Origin: an uncultured Ruminococcus sp.
Lineage (GTDB): Bacteria; Bacillota_A; Clostridia; Oscillospirales; Acutalibacteraceae
Direction of reading: 5' to 3'
NCBI GenBank assembly: GCA_902773395.1
Contig: CACYEJ010000113.1
Location: forward strand, 1-20,323
Length of the DNA: 20,323 nucleotides
This document shows positions 14,007 through 20,323 of this stretch, one piece after another (within the stretch, counting starts at the first letter, position 1; every line of letters begins with the position of its first letter). The translations under genes and the position numbers were made by a program. The notes under the pieces are model-generated. The model was given only the letters and a program-made list of their open reading frames with translations, was not told the origin of the DNA and ran no database searches.

Positions 14007-15044
14007 ATGGCATCATCAAAATCTGCAAATGCTGTCCTTGCCAAAGCCCGTGCCAAATATGGCAGAAGGCTTACGGAAAAGGATTATGCGAATCTTCTTT
14101 CCTGTAAGAGCGTTGCCGAGGTTGTTATGTATCTAAAGAATAACACCTATTATGAGAATGTTCTCAGAAAGGTAAACGAAAGAGAAATACACCGTGGCAG
14201 ACTGGAGGTTATACTCCGACAAAAGCTCTATGAGGATTTTTATTCGCTGTGCCGTTACACAAATGGTTCCGGTGAGTACTTTGCTCAGTATATCGTTCAG
14301 CGAGATGAAATTGAGCAAATTATTCACTTTTTAACCCTTATGTCTTCCAACAGCACAGATGAATATGCGTATACAATGCCTGAATATTTTACCAAGCATA
14401 CGTGTATCAACACCGCAAGCCTTGCCAGAGCGAGAAATTACGAGAGCTTTTTCGCTTCTCTTGTCGGTACTCCCTATGAGGAGCTTATGGCGGAGTTTCG
14501 TCCTAAGCAGGGTGAGAGAATAAATATCTCACAGGTGGAGAACAAGCTTTACAGGTATTGTTATAAAAATCTGTACAATGCAATTGCCGAGTACTCATCG
14601 GGTGCAGAGCAGAAAGCATTGTACACAATGTTTAATTCCATTATGGATTATTTGAATTTCGTCCGGGTTTTCAGACTCAAAAAATATTACAAGGAGTCTT
14701 CCGAGGGTACAAAAGGGCACTTGTTTCCTTATGGCACTTTCAACAGCAAAACAATCGAAAGATTGTGTTCTGCTACCACAAGTACAGAAGTATTTAACGC
14801 TGTAAAGGATACCTCTTTTGGCAGAAATCTCAGTAAGCTTGAATATGTTTACGCAGGCGAAATTGACAGAGTTGGTATGTTCAAGATAACAAAAAAGAAT
14901 ATTCATTTCTCAAGCTATCCTCTTGTGGTGATGTTGTCGTATGTTTTTGTTACAGAAACCGAATATGATAATATTGTAAGTATTATAGAGGGCGTACGCT
15001 ACAGTGTTGATCCTGAGAAAATAAAAACTCTTGTTATCACATAG
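14007..15044 (+). CDS. ntpC: V-type ATPase subunit C (AC39 / d-like)
   Basis: Central-stalk connector that links the rotor axle to the membrane c-ring in bacterial and archaeal V/A-type ATPases. The 345-residue protein is almost entirely helical and soluble, with the typical N-terminal ANAVLAKARAKYGRRLTEKDYANLL segment and no membrane segment. Length matches family members (about 320-360). GGAGG at 13988-13992 is 14 bases from the ATG, a longer gap than elsewhere in the operon, so its initiation may be weaker. It precedes subunit I here, whereas in E. hirae the C gene follows E. Confidence 0.9.
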   Translation: MASSKSANAVLAKARAKYGRRLTEKDYANLLSCKSVAEVVMYLKNNTYYENVLRKVNEREIHRGRLEVILRQKLYEDFYSLCRYTNGSGEYFAQYIVQRDEIEQIIHFLTLMSSNSTDEYAYTMPEYFTKHTCINTASLARARNYESFFASLVGTPYEELMAEFRPKQGERINISQVENKLYRYCYKNLYNAIAEYSSGAEQKALYTMFNSIMDYLNFVRVFRLKKYYKESSEGTKGHLFPYGTFNSKTIERLCSATTSTEVFNAVKDTSFGRNLSKLEYVYAGEIDRVGMFKITKKNIHFSSYPLVVMLSYVFVTETEYDNIVSIIEGVRYSVDPEKIKTLVIT

Positions 15045-15082
15045 CATATATTTTATAATATGAGTCAAAAGAGGTGTAAATC

Positions 15083-17011
15083 TTGGCTATTGAAAAAATA
15101 AAATGTTTGAGGATAATAGGTCTTCAGGATAAGCTTTTTGACGTTGCCGATCTGTTGGTCAATACACAGAGCTTTCAACCTGATGATCCACTCAACTTTC
15201 ACTCAGACATAAAAATGTTTATCCCTGTTCAGTCAGTCAATCAGTACAGTGAAACGATAGATAAGTTCAATTTGGCTGTTGACTCTTGCGGGATAAAAAC
15301 GGAGCTTGTCGATGTTTCGAAGAAGCATATCTCTGATGAGATTGTTGAAGCGGCAGATAAGCTTTCAGATACTCTAAATGATTATTACGATAAGCAGCTA
15401 AAGTTGGAGGCTGAGATCAGCGAGTGCAACAGAAACATTGAGCAAATCAGTCATTTCCTGAATCTCGATCTTGAAATTGATAAGATCAATCAGTGCCGCT
15501 ATATCAAGGCAAACTTTGGTAAGCTTCCAAAGGAAAGTTTTGCTAAGATGGTTGACTATAGTGATAATCCGTTTGTAATGTTTGTTCCATGTTCGAACGA
15601 TGACAATTATTATTGGGGACTTTACTTGTCGCCAATTGCCAATAGCGATGATGTGGACAGAATATTCTCCAGTCTTTACTTTGAGAGTTGCGGCGTACTG
15701 GAGCTTGACGGTACTCCCGAAAAATATTGCGAAGAGCAAAAGCAGCGTTTGCCTGAGCTTCGCAAGGAACTTGAAAATGTCAAGGCAGAGCTTTCCGGAT
15801 ATATTACTTCACATAGTGCAAAAATCAATTTGTATTATAGCCTTTTTGATGAATTGCAAAAGAAATATGATGTAGCCGCAAAAGCTGTAACCTATAATAA
15901 CAGCTTTGTAATTGTTGGCTGGATAACAGCAGATAAGGCAAAATCAGTTGCAAAGAAGCTTGCAAAGATAGATTCCGTTGAGTGTACAATTACAAGCGGT
16001 CAGAGTGAATTGAAACATTCGCCGCCTGTAAAACTCAAAAATAACTTTCTCACAAGGGGCTTTGAATTCTACACAGAGATGTACGGATTGCCGAATTACA
16101 GCGAGTTTGACCCGACAACCTTTATTGCGATTACTTATACTATTCTTTTTGGTATAATGTTTGGCGATGTAGGTCACGGATTAATGGTAATGCTGTTTGG
16201 TATCTTTATGAAGAAAAAGAAAAATCCTCTTGGTTCTATCTTGATTCCATGCGGTATTTCGGGAGCGTTGTTCGGTCTGGTTTACGGTTCGGTGTTCGGA
16301 TTTGAAGAAGCGTTGAATCCAATGTATAAAGCCTTGTTTGGAATGAGCGAAAAGCCGATAAGCGTTATGCAGCCGGCTACAACAAATACTATTATTTACC
16401 TTGCGGTAGGTATTGGTATTTTCTTAGTATCGCTTGCTATTATATTGAATATCATTGTTTCGTTTAAAATGAAGGACAAAGAGAATGCCGTGTTTGGCAA
16501 CAATGGTCTTGCCGGCTTGGTATTTTATGTATCGGTAGTTGCTGCGCTGATTTCTCAGATGATGCTTGGTATTAAGCTTACCAACCCGATATATATTCTT
16601 TTCTTAATCGCAATTCCGCTGCTGCTTATTTTCCTCAAAGAGCCTCTCGGAAAGCTTATCGAGGGCAAAAAGGAATGGCAGCCTGAAAGCTGGGGCGGCT
16701 ATTGTGTTCAGAACTTCTTCGAGCTTTTCGAGGTTCTGCTCAGCTATGTAACGAATACAATGTCATTCCTGCGAGTTGGTGCGTTTGTTCTTGTACACGC
16801 CGGCATGATGGAGGTTGTGTTCACGCTTGCAAATATGTCAAGCGGTGTTGGTTATGTTCTCATTGTCATTATCGGTAATATATTTGTTATGGCATTGGAG
16901 GCGTTGCTCGTTTGTATTCAGGTGCTAAGACTTGAGTTCTACGAGATGTTCGGAAGATTCTACAAGGGTGACGGCAGAGCTTATAAGCCTGTAACTACAC
17001 TTGTTAAGTAA
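15083..17011 (+). CDS. ntpI: V-type ATPase subunit I (a subunit, ion half-channel)
   Basis: The stator membrane subunit that forms the ion path next to the c-ring. The 642-residue protein has a cytoplasmic N-terminal half with coiled-coil stretches (around 95-130 and 215-260) and a C-terminal half from about residue 345 with multiple membrane helices. Landmarks are FGIMFGDVGHGLMV, the SYVTNTMSFLRVGAFVLVHAGMMEV helix carrying the essential arginine (R564), and a final helix ending in VCIQVLRLEFYEMFGRFY. It starts at TTG 15083 with GAGGTG six bases upstream. It is followed within 38 bases by the c-ring subunit K, its direct partner. Confidence 0.95.
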   Translation: MAIEKIKCLRIIGLQDKLFDVADLLVNTQSFQPDDPLNFHSDIKMFIPVQSVNQYSETIDKFNLAVDSCGIKTELVDVSKKHISDEIVEAADKLSDTLNDYYDKQLKLEAEISECNRNIEQISHFLNLDLEIDKINQCRYIKANFGKLPKESFAKMVDYSDNPFVMFVPCSNDDNYYWGLYLSPIANSDDVDRIFSSLYFESCGVLELDGTPEKYCEEQKQRLPELRKELENVKAELSGYITSHSAKINLYYSLFDELQKKYDVAAKAVTYNNSFVIVGWITADKAKSVAKKLAKIDSVECTITSGQSELKHSPPVKLKNNFLTRGFEFYTEMYGLPNYSEFDPTTFIAITYTILFGIMFGDVGHGLMVMLFGIFMKKKKNPLGSILIPCGISGALFGLVYGSVFGFEEALNPMYKALFGMSEKPISVMQPATTNTIIYLAVGIGIFLVSLAIILNIIVSFKMKDKENAVFGNNGLAGLVFYVSVVAALISQMMLGIKLTNPIYILFLIAIPLLLIFLKEPLGKLIEGKKEWQPESWGGYCVQNFFELFEVLLSYVTNTMSFLRVGAFVLVHAGMMEVVFTLANMSSGVGYVLIVIIGNIFVMALEALLVCIQVLRLEFYEMFGRFYKGDGRAYKPVTTLVK

Positions 17012-17049
17012 AAGTATCATTGTTATTTTATTTTAGGAGGAAATTCATC

Positions 17050-17475
17050 ATGGATTATATATTGCTAGCTGTTCCGGTTATTTTTGGTATTTCGTCAGTT
17101 TATCTTGCAAACAGAGCTGTTCAGAAAGGCTGCAAGAAAAAGAAAGCTCTTTACATGCAGATTGCTTCATTCTGTGCAGTGTTCCTTGTATGCTTCCTTT
17201 GCCCGATGATTGCAAGTGCTGCTGAAACAGCAGATGCAGCTGCTCAGGCAGCCGGCAGCTCAATGGGAATGGGACTTATCGGTGCAGGTATCGCAACAGG
17301 ACTTTCTTGTATCGGCGGCGGTATTGCTGTAGGTTATGCTGCTCCGGCTGCAATCGGTGCTACCAGCGAAGACCCGAAGAATTTTGGTAAGTCGTTGATC
17401 TTTGTTGCACTTGGTGAAGGTGTTGCACTTTACGGTATGCTCGTTTCTATTCTTATTCTTTCGAAGCTCGGCTAA
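17050..17475 (+). CDS. ntpK: V-type ATPase subunit K (proteolipid c subunit) with extra N-terminal membrane segments
   Basis: Membrane rotor subunit. From ATG 17050 (AGGAGG at 17035-17040) the protein has 141 residues. The C-terminal 70 residues form the classical c-subunit hairpin: glycine-rich helix 76-103 (GLIGAGIATGLSCIGGGIAV), polar loop SEDPKNFGKS 106-115 and a helix with the ion-binding glutamate E123 in VALGEGVALYG. Before it lie two further hydrophobic stretches (about 4-20 and 34-57) separated by a Cys/Lys loop (GCKKKK) and followed by an Ala-rich segment. These could be extra helices or, for the second, a cleaved leader ending at IASAA. Residues next to E123 are Gly and Val rather than the Ser/Thr seen in sodium-binding c subunits. 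Confidence 0.93.
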   Translation: MDYILLAVPVIFGISSVYLANRAVQKGCKKKKALYMQIASFCAVFLVCFLCPMIASAAETADAAAQAAGSSMGMGLIGAGIATGLSCIGGGIAVGYAAPAAIGATSEDPKNFGKSLIFVALGEGVALYGMLVSILILSKLG

Positions 17476-17502
17476 TTGTCCGACAAAGGAATGTGAGTGC
17501 AT

Positions 17503-17814
17503 ATGAAATTTTATCTTATCAGCGACAACGTGGATACGCTCATGGGAATGCGTCTTTCAGGTATTGACGGTGTAGTTATTCATACCGAGGAAGAGGTTCG
17601 TAAAACACTTAACGAGGTAATGCAGCGAAGCGATGTTGCAGTAGTACTTATGACGGCTACTCTTGTTTCACTTTGTCCCGAAATGATTATGGATTATAAA
17701 ATGAACAGACGACAGCCGCTTATTGTAGAAATTCCCGACCGACACGGCAACGGACGCACAAGTGATTCAATCACAAAATACGTTCACGACGCTATCGGTA
17801 TAAAGTTAGATTAA
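17503..17814 (+). CDS. ntpG: V-type ATPase subunit F (central stalk)
   Basis: Small Rossmann-like central-stalk protein (E. hirae NtpG, Thermus F) that binds the rotor axle. The 103-residue protein begins MKFYLISDNVDTLMGMRLSG, the usual clostridial N-terminus, followed by an alternating beta/alpha pattern (VAVVLMTATLVSL, PLIVEIPDRHG). A GTG at 17497 would add two residues and is better spaced from AAAGGA (six bases rather than twelve), so either start is possible. It lies 27 bases after subunit K, and its stop is followed at once by the leader of subunit E. Confidence 0.9.
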   Translation: MKFYLISDNVDTLMGMRLSGIDGVVIHTEEEVRKTLNEVMQRSDVAVVLMTATLVSLCPEMIMDYKMNRRQPLIVEIPDRHGNGRTSDSITKYVHDAIGIKLD

Positions 17815-17838
17815 TTGTCAAGATTGGGAGCAGTTTAT

Positions 17839-18432
17839 ATGATAGATGCAAACAGTAAGACAAACAGCTTTTTAGAGGCAATTGAAAAGTATGCTGAGGA
17901 ACAGAAGCAGGCAATGAGAGCCGAGGTAGAGGCTTTTCGTGAGGAGCAGCTGAGCCGTGCCAATGAAGAGGGTACGGCTGCGGCATTCGCTTATATCCAA
18001 AAGGAAAAGGCGGAGTACAAGGCTTCCTTGGCAAAGGAAAATTCCCTGAAAGAAACAGCTGTTAAACGTGAGCTTTTTGAGAAGCGTAACAAAATGGTTG
18101 AAACTGTCTTTGAAGAAGCAGCGCAGAAGCTGAGTGATTTTTCAAAGAGTAAGAAGTATGAAACCTACATAAATAACTCTGCTAAGTCGATAGGTGAATA
18201 TCTTGGCGGAAAAAAAGCGGTTGTATATATTTCGGAAAAGGATAAAAGATTCCTTAATCAAATCAAGAAATATATCCCAAACTGCGAAACGGTGATTGAT
18301 AATTCTATCAGGCTGGGCGGTATTCGCTGCTTCTGCGAAGAGCTGTCAATCGTTGCAGATGAAACTCTCGACAGCAAATTTGAGGCTCAGAAGCGTGTCT
18401 TTGTAGATACATCGGGCTTCACGGTAGAATGA
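17839..18432 (+). CDS. ntpE: V-type ATPase subunit E (peripheral stalk)
   Basis: Peripheral stalk subunit that forms the stator with the small coiled-coil subunit. The chosen ATG 17839 has GGGAG at 17826-17830, eight bases upstream; an in-frame TTG at 17815, directly after the subunit F stop, has no suitable ribosome binding site. The 197-residue protein has a long charged helix (about 5-90: EAIEKYAEEQKQ onward, Lys/Glu/Ala-rich) followed by a mixed alpha/beta C-terminal domain that docks on the catalytic head (VVYISEKDKRF and LGGIRCFCEELSIVADETLDSKFEAQ). This layout is characteristic of bacterial E subunits. Confidence 0.9.
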   Translation: MIDANSKTNSFLEAIEKYAEEQKQAMRAEVEAFREEQLSRANEEGTAAAFAYIQKEKAEYKASLAKENSLKETAVKRELFEKRNKMVETVFEEAAQKLSDFSKSKKYETYINNSAKSIGEYLGGKKAVVYISEKDKRFLNQIKKYIPNCETVIDNSIRLGGIRCFCEELSIVADETLDSKFEAQKRVFVDTSGFTVE

Positions 18433-18454
18433 TCAGTGCAGGGAGATGAAACTA

Positions 18455-20233
18455 TTGACAATAGAAAACAATGATGTAATATTTGGTATTAACGGTCCTG
18501 TTGTTACAGTAAAGAACAGCCGAACATTTTCGATGATGGAAATGGTCTATGTTGGTGAGCAAAGACTTGTCGGTGAGGTTATCAAGATTACCGATAAGGT
18601 CACCACAATTCAGGTTTACGAAGAAACAACAGGCTTGAAGCCGGGCGATATCGTTGTCGGTACAGGCGCGCCTATGAATGTACTGTTAGGCCCCGGCATT
18701 ATGGATAATATATTCGACGGAATTGAACGTCCGCTTAAAGAAATTGAAAAATTGACAGGCGGCGCGTTTATTTCCAGAGGAGCGGCTGTTTCGTCGCTTG
18801 ATACCGAAAGAAAATGGGACGTACATATTACCGTTAAGGTGGGCGATAAGCTCAAGGGCGGCGATATCTACGCAACAATTCCCGAAACAAAAATTATCGA
18901 GCATCGTGTAATGGTATCTCCGCTTCTTAGCGGCGAAGTAGTCAAAGTGGCTAAGGACGGTAAATATACAATCAATGACACTGTAGTAGTTATAAAGGAC
19001 GAAAACGGAAAGAATATTGACCTTACGCTTTGTCAGCAGTGGCCAATCAGAACACCTCGTCCCGTTACGAGAAAGATGCCTGCGGATATTCCTCTGATTA
19101 CAGGACAGCGTGTTATTGATACTCTTTTGCCGATTTCAAAGGGCGGTACTGCTGCTGTTCCGGGCGGATTCGGCGCAGGTAAGACTATGACGCAGCATCA
19201 GCTTGCAAAGTGGTGTGACGCTGATATCATCGTGTACGTTGGCTGCGGTGAGCGTGGCAATGAGATGAGTCAGGTTCTTCAGGAGTTTGGTGAGCTGATA
19301 GACCCGAAGTCAGGCAGACCTATGACCGATCGTACCGTGCTTATTGCCAATACCTCAAATATGCCTGTTGCAGCTCGTGAGGCGTCAATTTATACAGGTA
19401 TTACACTTGCCGAGTATTATCGTGACATGGGGTATCATTGTGCGATAATGGCAGACTCAACTTCACGTTGGGCAGAGGCTTTGAGAGAAATCTCCGGACG
19501 TTTGGAGGAGATGCCTGCCGAAGAGGGTTTCCCTGCATATCTGCCGTCAAGACTTTCCGAGTTTTATGAGCGTGCAGCCCGTGTTAAGAACCTTAACGGT
19601 TCAGAGGGTTCAGTTACCGTAATCGGAGCAGTATCACCTCAGGGAGCTGATTTTTCCGAGCCGGTAACGCAGAACACTAAGCGATTTACACGCTGTTTCT
19701 GGGCGCTTGATAAAGCTTTGGCATACGCAAGACATTATCCTGCAATCAACTGGATGACCAGCTACAGCGAGTACTTCACAGACCTTGACCCGTGGTTTGA
19801 AGAGAACCTCGGCAGAGAGTTTATTGAGTACCGCAACAAAATTAATGCAATTCTACAGGAAGAAAATCAACTTATGGAGATTGTAAAGCTTATTGGTGCA
19901 GACGTATTGCCTGATGATCAGAAGCTGATTATTGAAACGGCTCGTGTAATTAGAGTTGGATTCCTTCAGCAGAACGCTTTCCATAAGGACGATACATACG
20001 TTCCTCTTGAAAAGCAAAAGCTAATGATGAAAACAATTCTTCATCTGCACGAGGTTGCGCAGGATCTCATAAGCAGGAATATACCTATTTCGAGAATTAC
20101 ATCACTTGGCTTGTTTGATAAGCTTACCAAGATGAAGTACGATATTCCAAACAACAAGCCTGAGCTTTTCAAAAATTATGAAATGGAAATTGACGAAGCT
20201 CTCAATTCAACATTGACAGCCGAGTTTAATTAA
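18455..20233 (+). CDS. ntpA: V-type ATPase catalytic subunit A
   Basis: The ATP-hydrolysing/synthesising subunit of the V1 head. From TTG 18455 the protein has 592 residues, the normal family length, with the N-terminal IFGINGPVVTVKN barrel, the A-subunit-specific non-homologous insert (about 110-190), Walker A GGFGAGKT ending at T244, and the conserved YVGCGERGNEM and SLGLFD regions. Start choice: an ATG at 18446 is in frame, but GGAGATGA (18442-18449), a near match to the GGAGGTGA ribosome binding site, overlaps it and is correctly spaced for the TTG at 18455. The longer form would add only three residues. It is followed 33 bases later by subunit B. Confidence 0.96.
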   Translation: MTIENNDVIFGINGPVVTVKNSRTFSMMEMVYVGEQRLVGEVIKITDKVTTIQVYEETTGLKPGDIVVGTGAPMNVLLGPGIMDNIFDGIERPLKEIEKLTGGAFISRGAAVSSLDTERKWDVHITVKVGDKLKGGDIYATIPETKIIEHRVMVSPLLSGEVVKVAKDGKYTINDTVVVIKDENGKNIDLTLCQQWPIRTPRPVTRKMPADIPLITGQRVIDTLLPISKGGTAAVPGGFGAGKTMTQHQLAKWCDADIIVYVGCGERGNEMSQVLQEFGELIDPKSGRPMTDRTVLIANTSNMPVAAREASIYTGITLAEYYRDMGYHCAIMADSTSRWAEALREISGRLEEMPAEEGFPAYLPSRLSEFYERAARVKNLNGSEGSVTVIGAVSPQGADFSEPVTQNTKRFTRCFWALDKALAYARHYPAINWMTSYSEYFTDLDPWFEENLGREFIEYRNKINAILQEENQLMEIVKLIGADVLPDDQKLIIETARVIRVGFLQQNAFHKDDTYVPLEKQKLMMKTILHLHEVAQDLISRNIPISRITSLGLFDKLTKMKYDIPNNKPELFKNYEMEIDEALNSTLTAEFN

Positions 20234-20266
20234 TGCTTTAACTCTATAAGAAAGGAATGAAACAGA

Positions 20267-20323
20267 ATGGTTTTAGATTATGTTGGTGTAAAAGAAATAA
20301 ACGGTTCTCTTATCGTCCTTGAC
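20267..20323 (+). CDS. ntpB: V-type ATPase subunit B, N-terminal fragment cut by the window end
   Basis: The first 19 codons read MVLDYVGVKEINGSLIVLD, matching the usual N-terminus of the non-catalytic nucleotide-binding subunit B (consensus YxGxKEINGPLxVV). AAAGGA at 20251-20256 lies ten bases upstream. Its position after subunit A is standard; the remainder and subunit D are expected beyond the window. Confidence 0.85.
   Translation, partial: MVLDYVGVKEINGSLIVLD

Noticed and set aside
1..20323. Defence system, prophage, transposon or CRISPR
   Set aside because: No transposase, integrase, repeat array or restriction/toxin gene is present; gene content is core metabolism and translation.

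Overview
The window looks like chromosomal DNA of a low-to-mid GC Gram-positive anaerobe of the Clostridia, probably Oscillospiraceae/Ruminococcaceae-like. This is inferred from gene content (V-type ATPase operon, UPF0237-UPF0210 pair, TetM-like GTPase fused to a YacP/Rae1 nuclease, GltA/NfnB-type oxidoreductase), AT-rich intergenic DNA, strong AGGAGG ribosome binding sites, sigma-A-like promoters and use of TTG/GTG starts. No mobile element, tRNA, rRNA or CRISPR array is visible. The gene content is mostly housekeeping.

Layout. (1) Bases 1-1302: 3' part of a GltA/NfnB/SudA-family flavoprotein, followed by a strong terminator. (2) 1469-4051: a translation-factor GTPase of the tetracycline ribosomal-protection type with a complete C-terminal Rae1-like NYN nuclease domain, under its own promoter with a perfect inverted repeat around the -10 box. 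(3) 4143-8804, minus strand: prfB, nrdR, then queD-queE-folE-queC-queF, which encodes every enzyme from GTP to preQ1. The que leader carries a preQ1-I-like aptamer candidate followed by a well-formed intrinsic terminator just before the queD ribosome binding site. (4) 9057-10211: a membrane protein with a prokaryotic RING-type zinc finger, a zinc ribbon and a DUF2628-like C-terminus, transcribed divergently from prfB. (5) 10437-11309: galU. (6) 11310-11764: 455 bases without a gene, holding the galU terminator, two tandem near-consensus promoters, a strong terminator about 25 bases further on (a possible very short RNA), and the promoter of the next operon. (7) 11765-13408: the conserved UPF0237 (ACT) and UPF0210 pair. 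(8) 13635 to the window end: V-type ATPase operon in the order G/H-like, C, I, K, F, E, A, B (B truncated by the window edge).

How the parts work together. The que operon makes the tRNA modification precursor preQ1. PrfB and the GTPase-nuclease fusion also act on ribosomes, so much of the left half concerns translation, although this proximity may be coincidental. The right half is a single co-directional ATPase operon. The most interesting objects are the GTPase-nuclease fusion with its operator-like palindrome, the que leader, the promoter-terminator module at 11383-11522 and the membrane-anchored RING-like protein.
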